Position numbers and translations under genes: made by a program. From Eremomyces bilateralis CBS 781.70 (Eukaryota > Ascomycota > Dothideomycetes > Eremomycetales > Eremomycetaceae): DNA of 64,000 nucleotides. The stretch is from assembly GCF_010015585.1 (NCBI RefSeq), contig NW_022985079.1, positions 535,652-599,651 of the forward strand, given 5' to 3'. Shown one piece after another: positions 1-11,753 of the stretch. Every line of letters starts with the position of its first letter. Position 1 is the first letter of the stretch. Under the pieces are notes generated by a model. It ran no database searches. It saw nothing but the letters and a program-made list of their open reading frames with translations, and was not told where the DNA came from.

Positions 1-200
1 AGGTCGATGTCGACTCGAAGGACAATGACGGCCGAACGCCGCTATCGTGGGCTGCCGAGAACGGGTACGAGGCCGTCGTCAAGCTACTGCTCGGGACCGG
101 TCAGGTCGACGTCGACTCGAAGGGAAATGACGGCCGAACGCCGCTATCATGGGTCGCCGTGGGCCGAGAGCCCAAGACTATGACAATTACACATTTCTGA
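1..200 (+). CDS. C-terminal end of an ankyrin-repeat protein (5' end outside the window)
   Basis: Reading frame 3 is open from the window edge to a TGA at 198-200. It encodes one full ankyrin repeat (core DGRTPLSWAAENGYEAVVKL) and the start of a second that loses the consensus after DGRTPLSW and ends about 15 residues later. The two units begin at bases 3 and 105, so the period is 102 bp (34 residues), and their shared parts are nearly identical in DNA, which suggests recent repeat duplication or homogenisation. Such near-perfect ankyrin arrays are typical of the C-terminal sensor part of fungal NLR-like receptors, but the N-terminal domains lie outside, so this identity is only inferred. The partial last repeat may mean the array was recently truncated. 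Confidence 0.75.
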   Translation, partial: VDVDSKDNDGRTPLSWAAENGYEAVVKLLLGTGQVDVDSKGNDGRTPLSWVAVGREPKTMTITHF

Positions 201-1557
201 ACTTTATCTTTTATACCTATCAAGTAAAATATTCATTTCTGTTCTTGCTGTTACTCTAGAGTGAGCGTACAGCGCCCGGCGTCCTGTCAGACGATCCACG
301 TGTAACGGGGTAAGGTCACGAGACGGTTGTGGGCGTAGAGTGAGATGGTCACGAGTATGTATACTCTATAGCTCCGGATGGAAAGACTTTGGAGGAAATC
401 TGGCCATTGGGGACGACGGGCGGTGGAGGGACAGACCCGAAAGAAGGCCACCCGCCATTCGTCAACCTGCCGTCGTCGCTTTTACGTACTAATTACCACA
501 GTCTACTTACATTTACCATCTGCAGTAGAAGCAAGCAGCCAACACATCTTCAACTTCAATTTGAGCCTCCCTTTCAGTGGGGCATCTTGCTGTAATCTTC
601 GCTTTCATCGCCCATGTGTATAGTGTCTAATATCTCCGCTACGGTTCTGAATTCTCTAATCCATTATCTAGCGCCTTTTAATGGTTGTATTCACAGAGGC
701 CATGAAAAATGGGATGGGGTAGAGCGGGGCTAAGAGAGGAGCGTAGTGAGCTAGTAGTGTCGGTTTTGAAGAGGCTGTGGCGCGCCTGAAATGATTCATG
801 AGGGGAACAACAGCCAGCATCTGTAATACACGATGTTGCAGGATCAGTATTAGCGGCGCTATCTGCGTAAACCGCTCATTAGCTGTCAGTTCCTCGCCAC
901 TGCAATTGTGCTGTCCACTATGGTTCCATTCTGGTCACCCAAGCACTCCGAGTTAGCCTACCATCCCTTGGCTGATCGATATGATTGGTTGGTTCCTGGG
1001 AGTCCTTCGGATTTGGTTGAAGTTTTGGTGACTCTTCACCATCCAACTCTATACCGAAGATTACCCAGCCGCGACATGGAAAAGGGGTTGCGATGGCAAT
1101 GATTCCCAAGGATTCGGATCCGTGTCTACCCTCGCCGCAATCTCTGCGTTGTACGTTTGAGATGCAAGCAGGCGCTTGCTATCCACGCGTGCATTATCTG
1201 TTTCTGGTATACTCTAGGGGACTGTGGTGTAGCAAGAACGTGGCGTCATAGATCGACCTCAAGGGCTATACTATTAGGAGTATGGACATTGGACAGCCAG
1301 CTGGCTCAGTCCACATGCCCCTTCCTCTGGTCCGCGCGCGGGTCTCAGGACTGGGTTGATACCTCAACGTTTCAGTTCCGATTGCTGTGGCCGAATTGAC
1401 GGTATCGACACCGGCAAGCCCCTGAAACTCGAGTGTAGCACATGTGGAGGGCAGCCTTGAGCGACGTTTATATCAGAAGAAGCCAGTCCATGTTTAGGAA
1501 GTTCACTTGACACTGGAACTTACAATACTTCAATACCGGTGTCGTATCCTTGGCACC
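201..1557. other. Intergenic, no supported gene
   Basis: The stretch separates the ankyrin gene from the GHKL-ATPase gene. Its short open frames (for example 378-623 and 1157-1399) show no recognisable domain and overlap each other in different frames. It should contain the promoter of the downstream gene, but I see no clear TATA box. Confidence 0.5.
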
Positions 1558-4500
1558 ATGTCTATCCCTAACAGGGAAGAAGCGAATGATCTGATCCGAA
1601 AACTAGCAACTGCGGCCGGATGGATTTCACCTAAACGTCGAGAAGAAGCTCAAAAAGATTTCGCCGATCTTGTGGCAATTAATGACGGGCTTAGACAAAC
1701 TGCCTGTAAATGTGCAGAAGCGTGGGTACATTCCGCTGTTTCGCTGCGTTTTACTGACCCTCGTAGAATCTCTCACAATATGCACTCCAATGCTATCCGG
1801 TTCGTGTACGAGTTAGTCCAGAACGCGGAGGACAGTAGCTACACTACTGCCGCTAAAATTGGGGAGTTTCCTCGTCTCTCACTCGCCGTTTCGGCCAGCA
1901 GAATTCAGATTGAGTCCAATGAGGATGGATTCACTGACAAGGACATTGAAGCAATCTGCGGGATTGGCCAAAGCACTAAGAAAGGGAAGATTGGTTATGT
2001 GGGAGAAAAAGGTATCGGGTTCAAATCAGTCTTTGGAGTTTCCCGCAAGGTCCATATCGAGTCTGGACACCTCTCGTTTTCCTTTGAGTATAACCAGGGG
2101 CTTCCGGATGCTGGGCTTGGAATGATAACTCCTCTCCTTGAACCCCCATCTGGATTGCCACCAGGCGTTCGGACCCGCATAATTCTTTATCTGAATGACG
2201 AGATTGACAAGGACGCGCTTCTTCGCGAGTTTGATGAGCTTCCGGACACTCTGATTCTGTTTCTAAAGAAGCTGAAGCAGCTTTCAATTTCCATTGATAG
2301 GTTGAACGCTCCTGTCAAGAAAACATACAGACTGGTGGCCAAAGAAAACGAGGCCCATATCATCCGAACCATTGGAAAGGAGACCGTTCATCTCAAATTC
2401 CTGTTTGCGAGGAAGAAGATCACCGATATGCCAGGAGAAGTAGCAAGACAAGGTATTACTAGTGCAATGATGCGTTTGGCCTTCCCGGTCAGTCAGGATG
2501 ATATACCAATCGTTGAAGATCAGTATACATTCGCTTTTCTTCCTCTCCAGAAAGAAGGTTTCAAGGTAATATTCCCTATCCTGTGTTGGCGAACATTCTG
2601 CTAACATCTGACCGTGCCAGTTTCTCATCCAATCCGATTTTGTCACACAGGCAAGCCGTGAAAACGCGGTTGATTGTCCTTGGAATCAGCGGCTTCTGGA
2701 TGAAGTTGTCAATGTATTCTTGGACGCAGTTCCCTCTCTCTTCCACAATCGGGGCCCCCTAAAGTATTCCTGGGTTCGCTATCTTGGCTCGAAAGGAGTG
2801 TCCGGCAAGTTTTGGGCCCGGCTTCAGAGCCAACTCTTCATCAGGTTTACGAATCGCCCTTGTTTCATTCCGTTGGGGGACAACGGTACCAGATTTGCTA
2901 GCTCCTTGAGGCTAGTACCGGCGGCTTTGAAGGACCTTTCAAATCAGCCTCTGTTATCCGAGTGCAACTGCTCTCCAGCTCACGTCGCGAGCCGCTATGT
3001 CTCTACAGGTTATGATTACGTTCTTGATATCCCGATTCTTCGAAGGCTCGGCCTCGAAACATTATCCCTCCGCGAGTTCGTTGCTCTCTTGCGTTGTGAC
3101 TTGGCATCCAAATGCAATTCCCGTCTGCGCACGACGCCAGCGGAATCACAATGGCATAAACTTCTCTCGAGGTCCTTGCTTAAAGCTATAGATACCTCAC
3201 AGGAACTTAAAAGCGTCCTAAAAGAACTCCCATTGCTACCGACTCTCAGTAGCGAGCGATGGGTTTCACCATCCAAAGGAGCGATATATTTTCCCGATTG
3301 TGGTGGCATCGATGTTCCACGGGATCTTCCATTGACTTTGATTAGCCCGCAGACTGTTATCGATGGCGAAAGGCGAAAGCTGTTCCGATGTCTAGGAGTA
3401 TTGGAATGCTGTCCTGCGGATATTTTCCCACTCCTCGAAGAGGCTTGTAAGAAGGTCCGCTGGACTCTTGACAATGCCGTCGACCACCTCAAGTTCATGT
3501 TTTGGCACCACAGAGACCTGCCGCTTTATGAAAAAAAGAAAACGAAGAAAATCGAGGTACTTGTGATGAGTACAGATTTGGCTAAGTCTGGCCTTGATCC
3601 CTTGACTGGATGGTGGTATAGCCCGAGCATCGAGGACCCATGCAGTGCGGCGAATGTCATCCGTCATCCTCTCCCGGAAAATTTGACTAGATATGTGCGC
3701 TTTTTACATCCCCGATACTATGAAGTATTTGGAGCTTGCGGACGGAGACATGAGAAGACAGGAGTCGAATGGTTGGAAGGATTTCTTCATGTCAAGTCGA
3801 TACCGCAGCCCAGGGCCCGAGGTCTTGAATCGATGTCTGAGGAGTTCAAATACCTAGCAAACGCGCATCCAAGCCTTCTCCGGGTGCTAGAGCGGCATCA
3901 AGCCGATGTTGCCCATGACGATGCTTGGAAAGCAGAGTTCATGAAGATCGCTCGAATTCCGATACCCTATTCGGATGACCTCCCACCTTTGACCTCAACA
4001 TATCTGCCTCTTCCTGGGTTAAAAGCCATTGTTGAAAGACTCGGACTGCAGAGCCGTTTCAGATTCATTAAAGAGCTTGATGGAAAGGAGGATGAGGACC
4101 TGGACCAATGGCGTTTCTTGTCTAATTTCGGTGTGCAACACCAAGAAGATTTTTACTTCTGGTTATTGTTATTGAGGAAAGCTCGCGAAAAGAAGAACCC
4201 GGGATACCTTGCAATGGCGGAGATATACTCTCGCCTGCAATATTTCGGCTGTGGAGAGAATTGTCGACTCAGCCTTCAGTTAGTACCCAAACACTCTTCC
4301 GAATACGGGCCATGGACTAACTATTATAGAGTAATCTTTGGCACTCGAGGCGAGGTCTTGGATTTGTCAGACAAGGTGAAAGAGACTCTCAGGGATTTAT
4401 CAGACCGGGATTATATCTTCGTCCGTGAGGGAAAATGGGCCCTCCCAAGTGCCTGCAGATGGACGACTCCAACTTGGTACCGGAATCGACACAACCTCTC

Positions 4501-6872
4501 CCAACTCCCAGGATATGCCTCCCTCAGGACGTTGTTCGTAGACTATCTTCAAGTTCAGACTGAGCCAGATATCAATGATATCCTGAGTTATATTCGCGCC
4601 CTGAAAAGCCGCGGTAGTCTGGAAAGAATCACTCAAATCCTCAAACTTCTATACGACCGGCTCCATCTGCTTAACCGAGAAGGGGACTTTACGGATACCA
4701 TTAGGTGGGCAAATTGTGCTTCCAGTACCCACGAAAGTCAGCATTAATCCATTTAGATCCCATTTTAAATCCGAGAAACTTGTCTACAACTTCCAAAACC
4801 AAGCATGGTATAGTCCATCGTCCTGCATCTGGGCTATCGGCACCATGCGTCTCCCTGAGAAGTTTTCTGTTGCCACAGAGTACTCAAATCAAGAATTTTT
4901 TTTCCGGATAGTTCTTGACGTTGAAGAACCTAATCTCGCGCTGTACATTGAAGCCTTGAAGTGGGATGCAGCTGGAGCACCGAATCGCGATTCGATGAAG
5001 CAGCTTATGCGGAACGTCTCTCAATTCAGTCCTACCAGTAGCGATTTGGCATCTCTCATTGATAGCAAATGCTTTCCCGTTCGTTATTCGCACGGAGCGC
5101 TGGCTTGGGTAAGTTCTAGAACGGACTTCGCCATCATTGATCGAGAAGAATACGAAACACTCTTCCGGAGACACCTTACAACTTTGGATTTTTCAAAAGA
5201 AGAAGTTCACGAACTGGAGGCCTTTCTCGTCGGCTTCGGTCTTCGAGTGCGATACCTCTCCACTACCGTCACAACTCAGACAACGGCTTCCAGAGGTTCG
5301 TTCGATCCCACAATGACCATAAGGCTGAGTCACAGGGCATACGCTATCTGTCGGTAAGTGATCATTATCGAGGTCGAGTTGCATATCCCCTCTTGTCTCA
5401 GTTTATATTAGCCCCCAACGCGGTGGATTGAGGTGTTTGAAGACTTGTGGCGCAGTTCTAGTGAACTGTTTAGACTGATGAGACTAGGTATGCTGCGCAT
5501 GCACGGTGCGCTGCAGTTCACAACAACCCAGCCGCATGCTTTGAGAAGCTTCGGAATATATCCGTGCTGACTAGTGAGCACTTCTCAAAGACACTCACTA
5601 CATACCAGGGTGATAATCCAATCACCGTCGATTCTGACAAGGCCTTTTGCCACTTGGAAGATGGAGATGAAAAGGATGCGAGAGCTAAAAACGACTGGGG
5701 AACTGGCTTTCGACAATCAATCGGTCTGAGAGTATACATCCCAAGCGATCCTCAGCTTCGGGCACGATGCCTTTTGACTCACCTCCCTCAAGCTATCTTA
5801 GGCCACTTCAAGGCACCGAATAGCGCGATTGGAGAATTTGGCAGCATAATCTCCGCTCTTACACTTGCAGATGTTGACGAAATTCTAGACTTCGCCGGAG
5901 TCATTTCACTCCCAGGAGTGAACCGGCCTGACGATATTGATTTAGATATCTCCCAATCAGATAACAACGACGTTCCGATGTCCCAGTTGCCCGAACATGC
6001 CGAATTCCTGAAGCCAGTTGCGTCCATTCGACCCGACTTCATCTCGACTAACCTAGGCAGCGGACGCTTAGCATCTCAAAGCAATCCTGGAAGCCTCCAA
6101 AATCCGACTTTGACCCCTCCGGCGTCAATCTCCAGTCCACCGGCTGCCGAACAAGATTCTCTCCACTACGCGAGTCTTCTTGGTGTAATCGTCGACCTCG
6201 CTCGTACCAAGTCGGAATTTCCACGTGTTGGCAACTGTTTGACTGTATCGGATGGGCATTATCTCTCCAAACCGGAGGTAGATGAGGCCGTGAGTGGTAC
6301 TCAGAGAGATTCCAAAGTTGGAGCGGCTGGAGAACTATTTGTAAGTCCATCGATAGCTTTACAAGCATTGCTAATTCCAGTAGGTGTATGAGTGGCTGAT
6401 GAGTTTTCCGTTGCTGGGATGTGATCTTGATGATTGGCAGTCAAAAATTCGAGATCTCGTTCAGCCACATGGCGATTACACAGCCATCAAGAAATGGAAA
6501 CACCTCGAAACCTCGGACATAGTCTACGAAGACCACACTGGGAGCCTTACCTTCTGTTTGATCAAATCTGGCTATCTTCGATCTGATGTATGGTCTGACA
6601 AGCGGCCAAGGTACCACATCGAAGTGAAGGCGACGACAAGCAGTCTCACCACACCTCTTTTCGTTAGCCGCAATCAGTACAAACTCATGGCAGACTGCGT
6701 ACTTCCAGAAAACTCAGCGTCTAGGAAAGTATACGTCCTCGCCCGAGTGTTCAACCTTGGCCAGTTGGACATGGGGATGAAGTTGTATGTTGATCCGACT
6801 CGGCTGGAGCGAGAAGGAAAACTGCGATTCAGGGTACATAAATATGAGATGACAGAAACATCCGGAACTTGA
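1558..6872 (+). CDS. GHKL (Hsp90-like) ATPase with C-terminal DUF3883/NO VEIN-type domain
   Basis: Five exons are predicted: 1558-2565, 2621-4704, 4757-5353, 5488-6340 and 6384-6872, giving 1676 residues. The N-terminus has the GHKL nucleotide-binding signature: N-box ELVQNAED (about residues 86-93), G1-like SNEDGF (120-125) and G2-like GEKGIGFKSVF (149-159), as in sacsin and plant NO VEIN proteins. The last 165 residues match the DUF3883 layout (GAAGELFVYEWL, WQSKIR, then D1559 and E1594-V-K1596 before SRNQYKLM). The D...ExK arrangement resembles PD-(D/E)XK nucleases; catalysis is inferred. The middle of about 1300 residues is a family-specific scaffold. The start is the first ATG ahead of the conserved region. 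The 134-nt third intron restores the family-like AICR-YAAH junction but contains an open stretch that could be a cryptic exon. Its neighbours are NLR-type genes. The cellular role is unknown. Confidence 0.85.
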
Positions 6873-7862
6873 AGGGTTCTGTATAGTCTAGTTTAGTCTT
6901 TGAGTCTTTTCAGCATCGATAGATGGCCAACATATTTCTCATCAATGTCGGATCGGCCGGAGCGTAAACCAGTTTGTTTCGGGTAACGGCACCATTGTAC
7001 TTGCAATGATGATCTAATAGTTACGTTCTACCCGTGTCTAACAGCATCTCCAATTCCATATTCGCAGATCTTTGCGCAGGGGATTGCGTACTTCGTTTCA
7101 GAACTGCAACGACCCGACTCTCTTAGGGAATTGGCTCCATGGAGTACGTACATCTAGGCGTTTGGAGACAGTGTCTTGGATTTGTGCATGTTGAAGAGAA
7201 CAGATCGAGCAATCGTCGTGGTAGCCGATGAGCATATCAGGAGCAAGACTATGGACGCGGCCTTATTATACACCATTGACATAGATGGCCTTCAAGTGCT
7301 ACAAGTGGGACTCCACTACCATGTACCATCGCGGCTCAACCCCACGAAACTTCCAGTGATCCACCTCACAGAAAGTGAGTTTTGTAGAAGTATGAATACG
7401 TGATTGATTGATCTATCTAGGAATATGGGAGATCCGGAGGAATAGGAGGTGACTTATACGAGAAGTACTGAGACATTTCCACACTGTATTATTGCCGGAG
7501 GCATTAAGGCCAACGGCCCCTGTGACGCTGCTGACTGACAGAGTGATGCATAAATATCACAACATGGATAATGGTTTCCTTTTCTTTTCTTCTTCTATAA
7601 CTTTGGTTTGCCGTAGATAGGAAATCGAACTCAACTTCTTTCCAGAACGTGTCAGTTACCGAGTTTCTCCGACACCTTTGATGGCAACGCCAAACATAGC
7701 TTTGATTCCATTATTCAATGTCGCCTTGCGGTACGAGCTGATTTCAAAGTCTCTGCATTAATAACGAAGTATTACTCATTAGCTGTCGCCACTTGTGCTA
7801 TACATCAGCATATAAAGACACTATCTGCAACGGCAGTGGGCGGGGAGGAGGCTAGGAAAGGT
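6873..7862. other. Convergent intergenic region, no supported gene
   Basis: This lies between the 3' ends of the GHKL-ATPase gene and the NLR pseudogene. A 75-codon open frame at 7176-7403 has no recognisable similarity, splice support or codon pattern. No element was recognised. Confidence 0.45.
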
Positions 7863-10401
7863 TCAGAAAGCGAATATCATGATTGTAACTCTTCCAGTTC
7901 CGCAGCCGAGAGCAACAACGCTTCCATAGACTGCAACTTTGGCTAATCTATATTCAGGAGGAAGCCAAAGAATACGCTCGGTATCGTGACAAACCCATTC
8001 GTCGTTGACAAAGATAAGTGGTGGAACTTGTGGTTGAAATACAGGTCCATCGTCAGAGAGAGATAATGAAATAGGAATTGGCCCTCGGTTTGTTCGGAGA
8101 GAGGTGTTATCGTCGGAGAAAGAGAGAGTCTCGACAATATCGCCAACACCCAGAGACTTCAGCACCGCCCCTGACGCTGCGTCCCACAGCTTGACCGTCT
8201 TGTCGCGCGAGCCCGACGCCAGCGTCTTGCCGTCCGGCGAGAAGGCCACGGCCGCGACCAAGTCCAAATGGCCCTCAAGCGTCTGCCGCACCATACCTGA
8301 CGCAACGTCCCACAGTCTGACCGTCTTGTCGTGCGAGCCCGACGCCAGCGTATTGCCGCCCGGAGAGAAGGCCATGGCCGTGACCCCGTCCGAATGGCCC
8401 TCGAGCGTCTGCAGCACCGCATCCCATTTCTCTTCGACCTGTGGTAACCTTCGTATCCATCTAGGTATGCAATTTACGAATTGCTTTCTTATTATACTCA
8501 TTGTCGGTGCGAATACGAGGGCCCTACAGTATGTCCGAGGGGGAGCTAACCCGATAGTGTATTGATTGTAGACCACGAACCACTTCGCCTCATAGATGAT
8601 ATCCGAGAGGTTAGGGCAGTCACTTAACTAGTCGAATGCTTAGCGAGAACATATACTATGCTGGAGGTATACTAACGGAAGCAAACGACTCTAAAGACCC
8701 GATGGCATAAACTCCTTCCGATGCTTGCCCCATCCATCCGAGAGCTTCGAGCCAGTGAAGGAAATGCTCTTGTAGGAAACAGTGTACTTAGTCACCATCT
8801 TGAAGCTGGGCCTCGCTCCTCTGGAGGTGCTGGATCCAAAATAGACATGCATACCGAACACCAGGAGGGAGGCGCTGCTCTGCGAGACTGGTTTCAATAT
8901 CAGTCACCAATGCTCCTGGTCGGCCCACACCAAGAACATCTTGCTTAAGAGCACCAGATATGAGCTTGGTGCATCTTGTGGCGAATGATTGATGCGCTTG
9001 CCTCTCATCGATCCAGAAACTTGGATCTCCGCATCTCCTTTCATCGAGAAGGAAGTCTCGGAATGAAGGATGATGTAGACGCAATGGGCGGATTGGCTCG
9101 TTGGGAATGTCCAAAATGGCGTGCAGAACGTCTAGTGTCCGAACCACTTCATCTTGCGGGGTGCTGAGTAGCTTGCTCAAGGACTGGATAGAAAGGGGAG
9201 AGAGTAGTCACAATGCTTCCAAGCAAGGTTTTCAGCATCGACCGTAGCTTCTTGGCCTCTTCATCTGAATACTCTGAAGAAATGCAGTTGCGAAGAACAC
9301 TGCCATAGATTTCGTTGAGGACCTTCTCTGGGCCGCTGATCGCACTGCTGCTATGCTCCAGGATTATATTCAGTCTCTTTCCTGCAAACAATTTTCCTTC
9401 GCTGATAAAGCGACATGCAGTTGCCGCCCAGATGAATAGCCCATTTGCACTGTCAACGAGTTGCTTCACGATCTGCTCGCCAGGCCAACCAGCACCGAGA
9501 TAGTGCCTACGAGCAATGCGTTCGAGCTCGTGCCGTAAGAAAGTGCGGATATCATGACCGACAATCGACAACGATATTTTACGGAATATAAAATCCTGAT
9601 ACACAACATCTGGGATTTGAACGAAGCCATTTCGTATCGGAACCTCAGATCGGCTCGTCAGGAAGACTCGTAGTCGAACGGTCTTCAACGATCGAGCTTC
9701 GGCCAAGAGATGCAGGATGATCCGGATATCGTTATCATTGTCGCACTCATCGAGCGCATCAACGACAAGGACGTATGCGGATTGGCCATTGTTTTCGTCC
9801 AGCTTCGACAGCGGGCGTAGGACGAGTTGCTGCCACTAGTCACGAAGAGACTGGCTTATAATATCGCGGCGTTCTGTAAGAGCGTCGCATATATGTTGGC
9901 CAAGAGACGGCATACTGCTCGCTAGCTGCCATGCAATGCTTGTAACGAACTTGCCTACATGGCCAATATCTCCACCGCCGCGTGAGAAGTAGAAGATGGC
10001 ACTTAGGTGATTCTGGTCAGAGTAGGTACGGGCGGCAGTGCGAGCAATCGTCGACTTCCCCGTGCCGGCCAAGCCAGTAACCCAGAAGATGTGGCGCTCG
10101 TCTTGACCATCAGCCCAGTTATAGATCTCTTGAAGGAGGTCGACGGGGGTATCGGGAAGGCAGGTCGGGTCATGTTGTCGCTGGTATGCGTTGAACGGCG
10201 CGGCTGTAGCGGTAGGGAGTGAGTTAAGCATATCGTTCAGATCTGAGGTACTGGTCACTTTCCTGCTGCTTCGGGCCCATAGCCCGCAGAATGAGACTCA
10301 CTTTTGCTTTCGCCAATGGACACATCCCCAAATTGGCCAGCTAAAAGGATCAATTGGTTCCCAGGCAAATTGCTGATGGACTGGCCGCTGCGGTTTGACA
10401 T
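7863..10401 (-). pseudogene. NACHT-WD40 NLR-like receptor, disabled
   Basis: The layout is N-terminal short exon 10302-10401 (ATG at 10401), intron 10243-10301, main exon 10242-8677, intron 8628-8676, last exon 8627-7863. The NACHT domain has a P-loop (GLAGTGKS near 10040-10075) and Walker B VLVVDALDE (near 9750). Winged-helix/linker motifs common to fungal NWD proteins follow (LHHPSFRDFLL, IQHLQ), then two WD40 units and a conserved tail. Three lesions break it: in-frame TAG at 9836-9838 where relatives carry Gln before WQQL, in-frame TAA at 8788-8790 in a D-x-VH context, and a one-base shift in a G/C run near 9195. Flanking sequence still matches the family on both sides, so decay is recent. 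Fungal NLRs act in heterokaryon incompatibility and self/non-self sensing. A read error is possible for the shift but unlikely for three independent lesions. Confidence 0.85.
8154..8405 (-). repeat. Two tandem WD40 units (126-bp period)
   Basis: Two 42-residue WD40 units follow each other with strong identity (SGSHDKTVRLWDVASGMV against SGSRDKTVKLWDAASGAV). One propeller needs about seven blades, so two is far below a full domain. Related fungal NWD genes are known to gain and lose near-identical WD units by recombination. I infer contraction here. Confidence 0.85.
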
Positions 10402-11753
10402 CACTTTGACTTCAGGTGCTAGTGCCGCTGTCCTATTGAGATACCCTAAATGGGTCTGAGGGTCTACAATATTACATTCGGAAACAGACTATGTATCATT
10501 CTCAAGTCGAAGTAGTTATAGTCTATAAGCAAATGCCTTGCTAGGCTCGATATAGTGGCATCGTCAAGACACGCGCGATGATTTGTTGCCACCCCTCAGT
10601 TGCAGTGCAGCCCTCTAGCCCTCGAACGCAGCTCGTTGTGTTCTTCGAATGAAGTACATGTACATGCCTTGCCAGAGTGACATTTCCAATGTGCTGCTGG
10701 AAACTCACCCCAAGCAATTGGGTATTAAGGCAATAGCAACCGTGATCGAAACCTCATTTGTGCTATTTGTAACGAGTCGAACTGCACGTCTTTGGGATGG
10801 ATATTTGAGGAGGAGAGATTAGTGACTTTATGGCCTGACGATTGGTAAAGTTGGTTAGTAGTGGCAGTTTCAAGGGCCGACCAACGGTGGATGGATGGTT
10901 GAATCTTGGATGACGTTACAGAAATGGTATAGGAAATACGGTAGATTCTGGTACACGAAGTTGAAAATCCCTTGAGGATTCCGATAAACCGTTGATCCAC
11001 TGTTAGGTACCAACCCATTGAGTGAGTTCTATGAAAGTCTCATTTTATTAGTAAGCCCATTCCACCATCTGTGTCGCCATCATCAAGCGCAGTTTAGAGA
11101 TTTCTGTAATTCTCTCTGTAATTATCGTAGAAAAATCTCCTTGCCATAGCTGCAGGAAATGTCTACTGGGCAGCAGAACTCAGTCTCAGGGGCGAAGGCT
11201 CCTTATATATCATCGTCTTGATTCTGAAGATGAGACTCCTTCTCGTCGGGAAGTGTCACTTCTCCACGTATAAGTTTACCCAAATTTATTCATCGTTGTT
11301 TTCAATGCCGGGGTCCTGGCAAGCAGCTTGGGCATTACCTAGTATATAGGAATTTGAGGCTACTGATTACATACATCATTCTGGATAGGAGAATAATGCT
11401 TTTCCGCTCTCCATGCTTTTGGGTTCACATTGAACCAACCAATCAGTGAGTAGTCCATATCCATATGGTACTGGTAGTTCCGCTATGCTTCAATGCTGTC
11501 CTTCAAGTGCTCTAGGATTATATATCATCAAAAGCTGGAAACAATCGCATAACTTAAAACAGCGGCATTGGATAGCTAGCGGAATATCTGTATCAGGAAA
11601 CCGAATAGGTACCTATCATGCTAATTATGGAAGCACAAAAATCGAGTCGAATACAGATATGGTACGCTAGCGATGACATCATGTTCCTCCATCGTCCAAT
11701 AATCTCCGATATCCGGAGTCGACCTCGTGTTCGATATCCCGCCAACCTAGAAA
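10402..11753. other. Divergent intergenic region, no supported gene
   Basis: This is upstream of both the NLR pseudogene and the methyltransferase-like gene. A 97-codon minus-strand frame at 10725-11018 and a 74-codon plus-strand frame at 11446-11670 have no recognisable domain. I looked for a partner effector gene with a HeLo-type or matching motif and saw none. Confidence 0.45.
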
